Below are positions 8,054 to 16,974 of a stretch of DNA of 37,229 bases, piece after piece. The notes under the pieces are model-generated. The model made no database searches and was not told where the DNA came from. It saw nothing but the letters and a program-made list of their open reading frames with translations. The position numbers and the translations under genes are program-made. The stretch's first letter is position 1; every line of letters starts with the position of its first letter. This DNA is from Pseudomonas sp. TH10 (lineage in GTDB: Bacteria > Pseudomonadota > Gammaproteobacteria > Pseudomonadales > Pseudomonadaceae): the NCBI RefSeq assembly GCF_016651255.1, contig NZ_JAEKEG010000065.1, positions 1 to 37,229 on the forward strand. The letters run 5' to 3'.

Positions 8054-8944
8054 ATGGCTGGCAAAAAGAACACCGATAAAGAAAGCAGCTCGTGGGTCGG
8101 GAAGGTCGAATCCTACTCCCGCAAAATCTGGCTGGCTGGTTTAGGCGTGTACTCGAAGATCGACACTGACGGCAGCAAGCTCTTCGATACATTGGTCAAA
8201 GACGGCGAGAAAGCCGAGAAGCTCACCAAGTCTGCAGTCGGCAAAAAAGTCGATGCCGCCAAGGACTCCGCTTCTTCGGCCAAGTCGCGCATCAGCGGCG
8301 TGAAAGATCGCGCACTGGGCAAGTGGGACGAGCTGGAAGGGGCTTTCGACAAGCGCCTGAACAGCGCCATTTCGCGTCTGGGCGTGCCGAGCCGTAATGA
8401 AGTCAAGGCACTGCATAGCAAGGTCGATACCCTGACCAAGCAGATCGAAAAACTCACCGGCGCCAAGGTCGCGCCAGTGGCGACTAAAACCGCAGCGGCC
8501 AAACCGGCTGCCAAGCCACTGGCCAAAGCTGTCGCCAAGCCGGTAGCCAAGACTGCAGCGAAAGCCGCGTCTGCCGCCAAGTCGGTGGCCAAGACTGCCG
8601 CAGCGAAACCCGCTGCAGCGAAGTCAGCCGTCAAATCTGCTGCTGCAAAAGCCACCGCCAAGCCGGCAGCCAAACCTGCGGCCAAGACGGCTGCAGCCAA
8701 ACCTGCTGCAAAAAGCACAGCGGCCAAACCCGCTGCCAAGCCAGCGGCAAAACCTGCCGCAGCGAAGAAGCCTGCAGTGAAGAAGCCGGCGGCGCCGAAA
8801 GCCGCTGCAGCAAAACCAGCCGCAACGGCTGCCGCCAAGCCGACCCCGGCCCCGGCCAGCACGTCGAACTCGGCTGCCGCGCCGACCCCGGCTGCAACCC
8901 CGACTGCCGCGCCAGCACCATCGACGCCAACCAGTCAGTCCTGA
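8054..8944 (+). CDS. phaF: Phasin and nucleoid-associated protein PhaF
   Basis: PhaF coats PHA granules through its N-terminal phasin domain and binds DNA through a histone H1-like tail, which helps share granules between daughter cells. The 296-residue product has a phasin part (about 1-135) closely resembling the neighbouring PhaI (SYSRKIWLAGLGVYSK, LNSAISRLGVPSRNEVKALH). A long tail of KPAA, AAKP and AKTA repeats (about 140-265) and a Pro/Ala/Thr-rich end follow. AAGGAG precedes the ATG, eleven bases after phaI. The repeat tail leaves a long open frame on the opposite strand, which I treat as a compositional artefact. Confidence 0.96.
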   Translation: MAGKKNTDKESSSWVGKVESYSRKIWLAGLGVYSKIDTDGSKLFDTLVKDGEKAEKLTKSAVGKKVDAAKDSASSAKSRISGVKDRALGKWDELEGAFDKRLNSAISRLGVPSRNEVKALHSKVDTLTKQIEKLTGAKVAPVATKTAAAKPAAKPLAKAVAKPVAKTAAKAASAAKSVAKTAAAKPAAAKSAVKSAAAKATAKPAAKPAAKTAAAKPAAKSTAAKPAAKPAAKPAAAKKPAVKKPAAPKAAAAKPAATAAAKPTPAPASTSNSAAAPTPAATPTAAPAPSTPTSQS

Positions 8945-8958
8945 TTCCAGGACTCAAT

Positions 8959-8994
8959 AAAAACGCCCGGCCTGCAAAGGTCGGGCGTTTTTTT
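8959..8994 (+). terminator. Intrinsic terminator after phaF
   Basis: The stem AAACGCCCGGCCT / AAGGTCGGGCGTTT closes a three-base loop, with one wobble or mismatch, and is followed by a run of T (GTTTTTTTA). It begins about 15 bases after the phaF stop. Confidence 0.9.
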
Positions 8995-9009
8995 ATGCAC
9001 AGCATCATC

Positions 9010-9094
9010 CCTGTAGGAGCTGCCGAAGGCTGCGATCTTTTGATCTTTAAAAATCAAAAGATCGCAGCCTCGTTTCACTCGGCTGATCCTACGG
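9010..9094. repeat. Palindromic intergenic repeat (REP-like), copy 3 with altered right arm
   Basis: The left arm (cctgtaggagctgccgaagg and onward) and the inner right arm (atcaaaagatcgcagcc) match the standard element. The outer right arm is replaced by tcgtttcactcggctgatcc, which still ends in ctacgg. It lies between the convergent ends of phaF and phaD. Confidence 0.85.
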
Positions 9095-9111
9095 TGGTGG
9101 ACGGTGATCTT

Positions 9112-9732
9112 TTACCCGTGTTCTTCGAGGTACTGCAGGGCCATCCGCTCGGTGGCGACTTTCACCGGCGGTAGCAGGTGCGGCGCCACCAGCATCATGA
9201 TCTGGTAAACGACCAATCTCACCTCACCCTCGCGATCAAGAATCCGCTGATAGTCCAGTGAAAACAGCAAGGTCATGGTGATCTGCTCTACCAATTGCCC
9301 AAGTGCCTGGGTATCGCTGACCAACTGCCCCGACGCCTTCAAGCGCGCCAACAGCGAGGCCAGCGTGCGCTTCAACGCGTTGAGCAGATTGCGAATGCCC
9401 TTGGCCAGTTTCGGCAGCCGTCCGGCCAGGTTCGACAGGTCCTGGAACAGAAACCGGTACTGTGCCAGCCGCTCGACGATCAGGTGCAGGAATAGCCAGT
9501 AATCCTCCGGGGCCAGCTCGGCATCCGACGGTGGATCAAGCAGCGGCGCCAGTTCATTCTGGAAACGATCGAACAACCCGAGAATCAGCGGTTCCTTGCC
9601 GTGGAAGTGGTAGTAAAGGTTGCCGGGGCTGATCCCCATTTCGTTGGCCACTTCCATGGTCGAAACGTTCGGCTCGCCCTTTTCGTTGAACAGTTGCAAA
9701 GCACATTCGAGAATCCGGTCGCGGGTTTTCAT
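9112..9732 (-). CDS. phaD: TetR-family transcriptional regulator PhaD
   Basis: PhaD is a TetR-type regulator that activates the pha genes in P. putida in response to a fatty-acid-derived effector. The 206-residue protein starts MKTRDRILECALQLFNEKG. The helix-turn-helix lies at about residues 25-50 (VSTMEVANEMGISPGNLYYHFHGKE). The C-terminal ligand-binding domain is helical (HLIVERLAQYRFLFQDLSNL). It lies 30 bases downstream of phaC2 as the last gene of the phaC1-phaZ-phaC2-phaD cluster. The function is assigned from this context and the family; the effector cannot be read from sequence. Confidence 0.93.
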   Translation of the reverse strand: MKTRDRILECALQLFNEKGEPNVSTMEVANEMGISPGNLYYHFHGKEPLILGLFDRFQNELAPLLDPPSDAELAPEDYWLFLHLIVERLAQYRFLFQDLSNLAGRLPKLAKGIRNLLNALKRTLASLLARLKASGQLVSDTQALGQLVEQITMTLLFSLDYQRILDREGEVRLVVYQIMMLVAPHLLPPVKVATERMALQYLEEHG

Positions 9733-9762
9733 CCAGTCTTCTTAGAAAAGTTCGGTTAAGCG

Positions 9763-11445
9763 TCAGCGCACATGCACGTAAGTGCCGGGTGCTGCCTCCA
9801 TCGGTGGATAGTTCGGGTTGCCGAGGGCCATGTGCGTTTCTTTCTGCGCCCCTGAGCGTGCCTGGACCCAACTCAGCCATTGGGTCCACCAGCTGCCGTC
9901 GACCTGCTTGGCGTCATAAAACCAGGCCCGTGGGTCGAGGCTCAGTTTGGCGCCTTCGACGAAATTGGCTTTCGGGTTGCTCGGCGGGTTGAGGATGCTC
10001 TGCACGTGGCCGCTGTTGGACAGCACGAAACGCCTGTCGCCGCCAAGCAGCAAGGTGGAGCGGTACACCGCATCCCACGGCGTGATGTGATCGTTGATGC
10101 CGGCCACGCTGAAGCTGTCGACCGTGACCTTCTGCAGGTCGATTGGCGTGCCGCACACCTCCAGCCCGCCGGGGTGACTCAGCGGATTGTGTTTGAAGAA
10201 GTCCAGCAGATCGCCATGCAGCGCCGCTGGCAGACGGGTGTTGTCGTTGTTCCAATAGAGAATGTCGAAGGCCGGCGGTTCTTTGCCCAGCAGGTAATTG
10301 TTGACGAAGTAACTCCAGATCAGGTCGTTGGGACGCATCCAGGCGAACACCTTGGCCATGTCGCGGCCGTCCAGCACACCTTTCTGGTAAGAGCGACGCT
10401 TGGCCGCTTCCAGTGTCTGCTCATCGGCGAACAGGGTGGCGGGGAGTCCATCTCGACTGTCCAGCAGGCTGACCAGGTAGGTAGCGCTGGAGACCCGGCG
10501 CAACTGGCGCTTGGCCTGCAGGTGACCTTGCAGCGCGGCAATGGTCAGGCCCCCGGCGCAGGCGCCCATGAGGTTGACCTCCCGCGCGCCGGTGATCGCC
10601 CGGCAAACGTTCATCGCTTCCTCGACAGCTTCAACGTAGGTCGAAAGACCCCATTCACGGTGACGTACATCGGGGTTGCGCCAGCTGATCATGAAGGTCT
10701 GCAGGCCGTTTTTCAGGGCGTATTGAACGAAGCTGTTCTGCGGGCTGAGATCGAAAATGTAGTACTTGTTGATTTGCGGTGGCACCACCAGCAGCGGCTT
10801 GGCGTACTGCTTTTCGCTCATGGGCTTGTACTGGATCAGCTCCAGCAACTCGTTGCGAAACACCACTGAGCCGGTGGTGGTGGCGACGGTTTTGCCGACC
10901 TCGAAAGCCTGCTTGGTGACCTGGCGGGGCAGGCCGTCGTTGTGCAGCAGGTCGTCGAACAGATGACTGAGGCCGCGCACCAGGCTGTGGCCGCCGGAGT
11001 TGAACAGTTCCTTGACCGCCAACGGATTGAGCAGGGTGTTGGACGGCGCCACGGCATCGTTGAGCAGGGTAAAGGCGAAGTGCGCGCGGGCACGGTCGTC
11101 CGGGTTCATGTCGCTGTCGTCGATCCAGCTTTTGACCTGTTTCTGCCAGGCCAGATAAGCCTGCAGGCTGCGCCGGTAAAACGGGTTGAGGCTCCATGCC
11201 GGATCAGCGAAACGGCTGTCGTTCGGATTGGTCGGGTGCAGGGTTTCACCGAGCAATACACGACCCAACTGGCTGCCGAGTTTCAACGCGTGCTTGGCAC
11301 TGTGAATCGGGTTACGCAGGCCGTGAGCGGCGACGCTGCGCAGGGTCGAGAGCAGATCCCGGCCACGCAGGCCAGTAATCGCACTTTGTGCGTTGATGAA
11401 CACGGCGGGGCTGGGCACTACGCCCGTCGCTGGTTTGTCGCGCAT
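9763..11445 (-). CDS. phaC2: Class II poly(3-hydroxyalkanoate) synthase PhaC2
   Basis: PhaC2 polymerises medium-chain (R)-3-hydroxyacyl-CoA into PHA at the granule surface. The 560-residue protein has an alpha/beta-hydrolase fold. The lipase-like box has the catalytic Cys in place of Ser (LMGACAGG, near residue 296), the Asp is in SVAGINDHITPWD, and the His in LSNSGHVQSILNPP. PLLVVPPQINKYYIFDLSP is the conserved core entry. It is a clear paralogue of PhaC1 in the same cluster. AAGGAG lies nine bases before the ATG. The C-terminus AAPGTYVHVR resembles that of PhaC1. Confidence 0.97.
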   Translation of the reverse strand: MRDKPATGVVPSPAVFINAQSAITGLRGRDLLSTLRSVAAHGLRNPIHSAKHALKLGSQLGRVLLGETLHPTNPNDSRFADPAWSLNPFYRRSLQAYLAWQKQVKSWIDDSDMNPDDRARAHFAFTLLNDAVAPSNTLLNPLAVKELFNSGGHSLVRGLSHLFDDLLHNDGLPRQVTKQAFEVGKTVATTTGSVVFRNELLELIQYKPMSEKQYAKPLLVVPPQINKYYIFDLSPQNSFVQYALKNGLQTFMISWRNPDVRHREWGLSTYVEAVEEAMNVCRAITGAREVNLMGACAGGLTIAALQGHLQAKRQLRRVSSATYLVSLLDSRDGLPATLFADEQTLEAAKRRSYQKGVLDGRDMAKVFAWMRPNDLIWSYFVNNYLLGKEPPAFDILYWNNDNTRLPAALHGDLLDFFKHNPLSHPGGLEVCGTPIDLQKVTVDSFSVAGINDHITPWDAVYRSTLLLGGDRRFVLSNSGHVQSILNPPSNPKANFVEGAKLSLDPRAWFYDAKQVDGSWWTQWLSWVQARSGAQKETHMALGNPNYPPMEAAPGTYVHVR

Positions 11446-11573
11446 GACTCAACACTCCTTCGTCTTCAGGCCAAAAACAAACTCACCGAACCAGAACACC
11501 ATAGACGCACTAACGGGTTGTTGCGCGGTACGGCGTCCTGCCGATTCCTTTTGTGACCAAACGCCGCTGCCGG

Positions 11574-12428
11574 TTAACCGCCCAATGGCGCCGGATGCGG
11601 GTGCATCACTGCGCGCTGGCGTTCCTCTTCGAGGAATTTCATGATGATCGGCGCCACCGCTTCGGCCCTGGTGATCAGGAACAAATGACCGTCATCGATG
11701 ATGTGCAACTGAGCGTTGGGAATCCGCCAGGCCAGCAGGCGCATGTTGACCAGGGGGATCAATGGGTCGTCATCACCGGCCAGAACCAGGGTCGGCTGGT
11801 GAATTTTGTGCAGCCAGTGAATGCTGGTCCAGCCAAGGCCGGCGAACAGCTGCCAGTAGTAACCGAGCTTGCCCGCTGAACGGACTTTCGCCGCATGGCT
11901 GGCCGCCAGGGTCGAGTCGCGGCGGAACGAGCCGCCGTAAATCATCGGTGCGATACGGATCACATGGGACGGCTGGATGTAGCGCCGTGGACTGGCCATC
12001 ATCCACAGCACTTTCGGTTTGCCCGGCACCATCACTGCACCGGCAGCGGTCGCCGCCAGCACCAGTTTCTTGCAGCGCTCGGGGTAGTCGTAAGCGAACT
12101 GTTGCGCCAGCGCACCGCCCCAGGACACGCCGATGACGTTGACCTGGCCGTAGTCGAGGTAATCGAGCATCCGCGAGGTCAGCTTGGCCAGGCCGGGAAA
12201 GCGATACGGCCGGTTCGGCGTCGAGGAGCCGCCGACACCGGGGACGTCGAAGGCGATCACTTCCAGATCCGGGTCCAGTGCCGCGACGAACGGAAACACC
12301 AGCTCCAGGTTGGCGCCGATGCCGTTGAAAATCAGCAAGGGCGTCAAGTGAGGCTTGCCGGGGCGTACCGCGGTGCGGAGGGTCTGGCCATCCAGGTCGA
12401 CGGTACGAAAAATGAACGGTTGCGGCAT
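11574..12428 (-). CDS. phaZ: Intracellular PHA depolymerase PhaZ
   Basis: PhaZ hydrolyses stored medium-chain PHA to 3-hydroxy acids, making PHA a turnover pool. The 284-residue alpha/beta hydrolase has the Ser nucleophile box GVSWGG near residue 100, an Asp in LVLAGDDDPLIPL and a His in IDDGHLFLITRA. An oxyanion-region motif, LLIFNGIGANLELVFPFV, lies near residue 35. It has no signal peptide, consistent with a granule-bound cytoplasmic enzyme. It sits between the two synthases, in the classical phaC1-phaZ-phaC2 order, separated from each by 128-136 bases. Confidence 0.97.
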   Translation of the reverse strand: MPQPFIFRTVDLDGQTLRTAVRPGKPHLTPLLIFNGIGANLELVFPFVAALDPDLEVIAFDVPGVGGSSTPNRPYRFPGLAKLTSRMLDYLDYGQVNVIGVSWGGALAQQFAYDYPERCKKLVLAATAAGAVMVPGKPKVLWMMASPRRYIQPSHVIRIAPMIYGGSFRRDSTLAASHAAKVRSAGKLGYYWQLFAGLGWTSIHWLHKIHQPTLVLAGDDDPLIPLVNMRLLAWRIPNAQLHIIDDGHLFLITRAEAVAPIIMKFLEEERQRAVMHPHPAPLGG

Positions 12429-12463
12429 GCTTCAGGCCCTGTGGGTGAATTCATCCCCGAACG

Positions 12464-12550
12464 CCGTAGGAGTTGCCCAGGATTGCGATCTTTGATCTTG
12501 ATTTTGAAAAACCAGAATCAAAGATCGCAGCCTGCGGCAGCTCCTGCAGA
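12464..12550. repeat. Palindromic intergenic repeat (REP-like), copy 4
   Basis: The inner arms gcgatctttgat and atcaaagatcgc pair perfectly around an imperfect centre. The left outer arm is degenerate (cgtaggagttgcccaggatt) while the right one is standard (gcctgcggcagctcctgcag). The element occupies the phaC1-phaZ gap, so it would be transcribed within the pha operon and could set the ratio of upstream to downstream message. Confidence 0.85.
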
Positions 12551-12564
12551 CCGGGGTGTATCGG

Positions 12565-14244
12565 TTACCGCTCGTGTACGTATGTGCCCGGTGCAGCTTC
12601 GCCGGCGGCGAAGGTCTTGTTGCCCAGGCTGGTCGGCGATTTCTTCAGCTTGCCTGAACGCTCCGCCTGCCAGGCCTGCCAGTGCAGCCACCAGGAGTCC
12701 GTGTGCTTGGTGGAATTCTCCTGCCACTGCTCGGCGTTCACCGCCATTTCGCTGCCGGTCATGTAACGTGACTTTGGATTGCCAGGCGGGTTCAGGATGC
12801 TTTGGATGTGGCCGCTGCTCGACAGCACGAACTCGACGTTACCGCCAAACAGTTGCGCCGACTTGTAGCAGGATTTCCACGGCGTGATGTGGTCGTTGGT
12901 GCCGGCGAGGGAAAAAATGTCGGCCGTGACCTGCTTCAGATCGATGGCGGTGCCGCACACTTCCAGTGCATTCGGGCGGATCAGTGGGTTGTTTTTGAAC
13001 ATCTCGATCAGATCGCCGTGGAACGCGGCCGGCAACCGTGTGGTGTCGTTGTTCCAGAACAGGATGTCGAACACCGGCGGCTCGTTGCCGAGCAGGTAGT
13101 TGTTGACCCAGTAGTTCCAGATCAGGTCATTGGGGCGCATCCACGCGAAGACCTTGGCCATGTCTTTGCCTTCCAGCACGCCGGCCTGATACGAGTGGCG
13201 CTTGGCGGTCTCAAGGGTCTGTTCATCGACAAACAGCGCGACGTCGCTGTCCAGCGTCGTGTCGAGCACGCTGACCAGCAGGGTCAGGGCATTGACCTTC
13301 TTCTGGCCAAGCGCCGCGTAGTGGCCGAGCAGGGCGGTGCAGGTGATGCCGCCGGAGCAGGCACCGAGCATGTTGATGTCTTTGCTGCCGGTGATCGCGG
13401 TGACCACATCGACCGCCTCTTTCAGCGCATCGATATACGTCGACAGGCCCCATTCGCGCTGTGCCTTGGTCGGGTTGCGCCAACTGACGATGAACGTCTG
13501 CACGTTATTGCGCAGGCAGAAGCGCGCCAGGCTCTTGTCCGGGCTTAAGTCGAATACATAGAACTTGTTGATTTGCGGTGGCACTACCAGCAGCGGGCGC
13601 TCGTGCACCTGCTCGGTGATCGGCCGGTACTGGATCAGCTCCAGTACGTCGTTGCGAAACACTACCGCGCCTTCGGTCACACCCAGGCTCTTGCCCACTT
13701 CGAACGCACCCATGTTGACCTGGCTGGGCATGCCGCCGTTGTGTACCAGGTCCTTGGCCAGATGCGAGAGGCCGTCGAGCAGGCTCTTGCCCCCGGTTTC
13801 GAAAAAGCGTTTGACCGCCGCCGGGTTGGCTGCACTGTTGGTCGGGGCCATTGCCTCGGTCATGAGGTTGATGACGAAGTGCCCGCGGGCGACATCTTTG
13901 GGCGAAAGACTGCTGTCGTCGATCCAGGAGTGGAGTTCCTTGCGCCACGCCAGATAAGTTTGCAGATAACGTTTGTAGAGCGGGTTCTGGCTCCACGCAG
14001 GGTCGGCGAAGCGACGGTCATCGCCGGCCGGTTGCAGTTCGGATTTACCGAACAGGACATTCTTGAGTTCGAGGCCGAAATGGGTGACGTGTTTGACACT
14101 ATGGATCGGTTGTTTGATGGCCTGTTTCAGCACCATACGAGCAGAGGCCAGCAGATCCTTTCCGCGTAGCCCAACGACGGGATTAAGCCCCAGGGTGTTT
14201 TCCGAGGCTTGATACTTCAGGTCATCGTTATTCTTGTTACTCAT
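12565..14244 (-). CDS. phaC1: Class II poly(3-hydroxyalkanoate) synthase PhaC1
   Basis: PhaC1 is the first PHA synthase of the cluster and usually the main medium-chain-length enzyme. The 559-residue length equals that of the P. putida enzyme as I recall it. The catalytic Cys lies in MLGACSGG (near residue 296), the Asp in SLAGTNDHITPWK and the His in LSSSGHIQSILNPP. The N-terminal GLNPVVGLRGKDLLASARMV region is typical of class II synthases. Its start is preceded by GGAG at about eight bases. A sigma-54-type promoter lies 126-141 bases upstream. It heads the minus-strand cluster that includes phaZ, phaC2 and phaD. Confidence 0.98.
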   Translation of the reverse strand: MSNKNNDDLKYQASENTLGLNPVVGLRGKDLLASARMVLKQAIKQPIHSVKHVTHFGLELKNVLFGKSELQPAGDDRRFADPAWSQNPLYKRYLQTYLAWRKELHSWIDDSSLSPKDVARGHFVINLMTEAMAPTNSAANPAAVKRFFETGGKSLLDGLSHLAKDLVHNGGMPSQVNMGAFEVGKSLGVTEGAVVFRNDVLELIQYRPITEQVHERPLLVVPPQINKFYVFDLSPDKSLARFCLRNNVQTFIVSWRNPTKAQREWGLSTYIDALKEAVDVVTAITGSKDINMLGACSGGITCTALLGHYAALGQKKVNALTLLVSVLDTTLDSDVALFVDEQTLETAKRHSYQAGVLEGKDMAKVFAWMRPNDLIWNYWVNNYLLGNEPPVFDILFWNNDTTRLPAAFHGDLIEMFKNNPLIRPNALEVCGTAIDLKQVTADIFSLAGTNDHITPWKSCYKSAQLFGGNVEFVLSSSGHIQSILNPPGNPKSRYMTGSEMAVNAEQWQENSTKHTDSWWLHWQAWQAERSGKLKKSPTSLGNKTFAAGEAAPGTYVHER

Positions 14245-14369
14245 CTACGACGCTCCATTGTCCTGAGACGAGTACCCGGTTTTCTGCTGTGCAGTTCCAC
14301 AGCCAATGCCAGGTACTACTGCTCGGGTGACCGTTAATTCTGCATAGCTGCTTTACAGTCGTAGAGCAC

Positions 14370-14385
14370 TGCAGGGAACTTGCCA
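14370..14385 (-). promoter_or_regulatory. Candidate sigma-54 (RpoN) promoter of phaC1
   Basis: The minus strand reads TGGCAAGTTCCCTGCA. GG and GC are separated by exactly ten bases, the invariant sigma-54 spacing, and the rest fits TGGCACG-N4-TTGCA well. Initiation about 12 bases beyond the GC gives a leader of roughly 115 bases to the phaC1 ATG. RpoN dependence of PHA synthesis is reported for P. aeruginosa, which supports the assignment. I did not identify an activator site. Confidence 0.6.
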
Positions 14386-14502
14386 GCTCCATTGGTTACC
14401 CGAGTTTAATTTTTTTCGCAAGCAGGCCGATCCTCGGCCATACAGCGGAGCATTCAAACAGATGAATTTAGAAAATGCCCTCTAATGAGCGCAAGGCTCG
14501 GG

Positions 14503-14874
14503 CTAGAGCATCAGCTTGACGACAGACTCATTCGGATCGCGGGTTTTTCCGGCGGCTTTGAGCTCGGCCAGATAATCGGCCCAGAGTGCGTCATAACGTC
14601 GCCCCAGCTCGTAGAGATAGTCCCAGGTGAACAGGCCGCTGTCGTGACCGTCGTCGAAGGTCAGTTTCAGTGCGTAGTGACCGGCCGGTTCCAGCTTGCT
14701 CAGACCGACGTTGAGCTTGCCGAATTGCAGGATCGGTTTGCCGTGGCCCTGGACCTCGGCGGAGGGAGAATGCACGCGCAGGAATTCAGCGGGCAGGGTG
14801 TACTCCTCGCCGGACGCGTAGGTGAGCGTCAGGGTTTTCGAGGCTTTGTGCAGTTTGATGTCGGTGGGGATCAT
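14503..14874 (-). CDS. DUF971 / gamma-butyrobetaine hydroxylase-like N-terminal domain protein
   Basis: The 123-residue protein (MIPTDIKLHKASKTLTLTYA...) is a stand-alone copy of the small beta-rich domain also found at the N-terminus of gamma-butyrobetaine hydroxylase. Family-like features are SGEEYTLPAEFLRVHSPSAE, the segment ALKLTFDDGHDSGLFTWDYL and an Arg/Tyr-rich helix (ELGRRYDALWADYL). No catalytic function is established; roles in metal or Fe-S biology have been discussed for relatives. It lies between hslU and phaC1, the same place as PA5055. A REP-like element separates it from hslU. Confidence 0.88.
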   Translation of the reverse strand: MIPTDIKLHKASKTLTLTYASGEEYTLPAEFLRVHSPSAEVQGHGKPILQFGKLNVGLSKLEPAGHYALKLTFDDGHDSGLFTWDYLYELGRRYDALWADYLAELKAAGKTRDPNESVVKLML

Positions 14875-14900
14875 GGCCGGATGTCCGTGTGGTGACGCAC

Positions 14901-14993
14901 CCTGTAGGAGCTGCCGCAGGCTGCGATCTTTTTATTTTTGACCCTGAGGAAATCAAGATCAAAAGATCGCAGCCTTTGGCAGCACCTACGGGG
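14901..14993. repeat. Palindromic intergenic repeat (REP-like), copy 5
   Basis: The left arm is standard (cctgtaggagctgccgcagg, then ctgcgatctttttat). The right arm (aaaagatcgcagcctttggc, agcacctacgggg) has a few changes. It sits between the hslU stop and the DUF971 start. Confidence 0.85.
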
Positions 14994-15004
14994 CCGCAGG
15001 TGAC

Positions 15005-16342
15005 CTACAGGATATAACGGGACAGGTCTTCGTTCTGCGCCAATTCGCCGAGGTGGCTGTTGACGTATTCGGCGTTGATCATGATCACCTTGTCGTCGTG
15101 GGCGCTGGCGAGGTCGCCGGCACTGAACGACACTTCTTCCAGCAAGCGCTCCAGCAGCGTGTGCAAGCGACGGGCACCGATGTTCTCGGTCTTTTCGTTC
15201 ACCTGCCAGGCGATCTCGGCGATGCGCTTGATCCCGTCCGGCTGGAACTCGATGCCCAGGCCTTCGGTTTTCAACAATGCGCAATATTGCTCGGTCAGGG
15301 ACGCATGTGGCTCGCTGAGGATGCGCTCGAAGTCTTCTGGCGTCAGTGCCTTGAGCTCAACGCGGATCGGCAGGCGACCCTGCAGTTCCGGCACCAGATC
15401 GCTCGGCTTGCTCAGGTGGAACGCACCCGAGGCGATGAACAGGATGTGATCGGTCTTGACCATGCCCAGCTTGGTATTGACGGTGCAGCCTTCGATCAGC
15501 GGCAGCAAGTCGCGCTGCACGCCTTCGCGAGAGACATCGACGCCGCCGGAGTTGCCGCGCTTGGCGACCTTGTCGATTTCGTCGATGAACACGATACCGT
15601 GCTGCTCAACCGCTTCCAGGGCCTTGGCCTTGAGCTCTTCGTCGTTGACCAGACGCCCGGCTTCTTCGTCGCGCACCAGCTTCAGCGCTTCTTTGACCTT
15701 GAGCTTGCGGGACTTCTTCTTGCCCTTGCCCATGTTGGCGAACAGGGACTGCAACTGGTTGGTCATTTCTTCCATGCCTGGCGGCGTGGCGATCTCGATG
15801 CCGGTCACTTCGGCGACTTCGATCTCGATTTCCTTGTCATCCAGCTGACCTTCGCGCAGGCGCTTGCGGAACAGCTGACGGGTATTGGAATCGCTGCTCG
15901 GCGCTTCTTCGTTGCTGAAGCCCATGCGTGCCGGCGGCAGCAGCGCGTCGAGGATACGATCCTCGGCGGCGTCTTCGGCGCGGTGGCGAACCTTGGTCAT
16001 TTCCTGTTCACGGAGCATCTTGATCGCGGCATCAGCCAGATCACGGATGATCGATTCGACGTCACGGCCGACGTAGCCGACTTCGGTGAACTTGGTTGCT
16101 TCGACTTTGATGAACGGTGCGTTGGCCAGTTTGGCCAGACGACGGGCGATCTCGGTTTTACCGACACCGGTCGGGCCGATCATCAAAATGTTCTTGGGGG
16201 TTACTTCAACGCGCAGCTCTTCGGGCAGCTGCATCCGGCGCCAGCGATTACGCAGGGCGATGGCGACGGCGCGTTTGGCATCGTCCTGGCCGATGATATG
16301 GCGATTGAGTTCGTGGACGATTTCACGGGGAGTCATGGACAT
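15005..16342 (-). CDS. hslU: ATP-dependent protease ATPase subunit HslU
   Basis: HslU (ClpY) is the AAA+ unfoldase that feeds substrates to the HslV peptidase. The 445-residue protein has Walker [10 protein letters not shown] at about residue 56, and the pore loop GYVGRDVES close after it. A charged intermediate domain (about 110-245) precedes Walker [10 protein letters not shown], and arginine-finger-type motifs are near GRLPIRVEL. The C-terminus LSRYIL is the tail that docks into HslV. It lies 55 bases downstream of hslV, under the same heat-shock promoter. Confidence 0.98.
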   Translation of the reverse strand: MSMTPREIVHELNRHIIGQDDAKRAVAIALRNRWRRMQLPEELRVEVTPKNILMIGPTGVGKTEIARRLAKLANAPFIKVEATKFTEVGYVGRDVESIIRDLADAAIKMLREQEMTKVRHRAEDAAEDRILDALLPPARMGFSNEEAPSSDSNTRQLFRKRLREGQLDDKEIEIEVAEVTGIEIATPPGMEEMTNQLQSLFANMGKGKKKSRKLKVKEALKLVRDEEAGRLVNDEELKAKALEAVEQHGIVFIDEIDKVAKRGNSGGVDVSREGVQRDLLPLIEGCTVNTKLGMVKTDHILFIASGAFHLSKPSDLVPELQGRLPIRVELKALTPEDFERILSEPHASLTEQYCALLKTEGLGIEFQPDGIKRIAEIAWQVNEKTENIGARRLHTLLERLLEEVSFSAGDLASAHDDKVIMINAEYVNSHLGELAQNEDLSRYIL

Positions 16343-16397
16343 AATAATTGGCGGACCTCAAGCAAGAATGAGCCGTGGCACAAAGGCCGAAACAGGC

Positions 16398-16928
16398 TTA
16401 TTCGGCGCAGTCCTGCTCCTCAATGGTCTGGGTGTGGTTGGTGAATACGCAGATGTCGCCAGCGATGCCGAGTGCGGTTTCGACGATTTCCCGGGCGGAC
16501 AGGTCGGTCTTCTTCAGCAGCGCGCTTGCGGCGGCCTGGGCGTAACCGCCACCGGAACCCATGGCGATCAGGCCTTCTTCAGGCTCGACCACGTCGCCGT
16601 TGCCGGTAATGATCAGCGAAGCATCCTTGTTGGCCACTGCCAACATGGCTTCGAGACGACTCAGAGTACGGTCGGTACGCCATTCTTTGGCGAGTTCGAC
16701 AGCAGCGCGAACCAGGTGACCCTGATGTTTCTCAAGCTGACCTTCAAACCGCTCGAAAAGGGTGAAGGCGTCAGCCGTGGCCCCGGCAAAACCGGCGATA
16801 ACCTGGCCGTGGTACAGGCGTCGGACTTTTTTCGCGTTGCCTTTCATCACGGTGTTGCCGAGAGAAACCTGGCCGTCGCCGCCCATGACGACTTTACCGT
16901 GGCGGCGGACTGAAACGATGGTGGTCAA
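16398..16928 (-). CDS. hslV: ATP-dependent protease peptidase subunit HslV (TTG start)
   Basis: HslV (ClpQ) is the proteasome-beta-like peptidase of the HslVU complex. The frame runs further upstream, but the mature N-terminus [20 protein letters not shown] follows directly after a TTG codon at 16926-16928. Removal of Met exposes the catalytic Thr, so TTG must be the start. GGAG lies nine bases before it. The product has 176 residues and includes [16 protein letters not shown] and [20 protein letters not shown] heat-shock promoter lies 47-74 bases upstream. Confidence 0.97.
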   Translation of the reverse strand: MTTIVSVRRHGKVVMGGDGQVSLGNTVMKGNAKKVRRLYHGQVIAGFAGATADAFTLFERFEGQLEKHQGHLVRAAVELAKEWRTDRTLSRLEAMLAVANKDASLIITGNGDVVEPEEGLIAMGSGGGYAQAAASALLKKTDLSAREIVETALGIAGDICVFTNHTQTIEEQDCAE

Positions 16929-16974
16929 GGGAAGAGTCTCCACACAGCTGGGCGAAAGTGCCTTATGCCCATTC

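Noticed and set aside
8113..8862. A 249-codon open frame antisense to phaF
   Set aside because: It is the complement of the KPAA repeats, giving a low-complexity Ala/Gly/Leu product with no domain. A GC-rich repetitive tail naturally lacks stops on the other strand.
9763..14244. phaC1 and phaC2 as a recent tandem duplication
   Set aside because: The two synthases share architecture but differ throughout at residue level, and the phaC1-phaZ-phaC2 order is the ancient, standard Pseudomonas arrangement.
15053..16444. A 463-codon plus-strand open frame opposite hslU
   Set aside because: hslU on the other strand is a complete, certain gene. The plus-strand product is rich in His, Gln, Asp and Val, as expected of complement translations in high-GC DNA.
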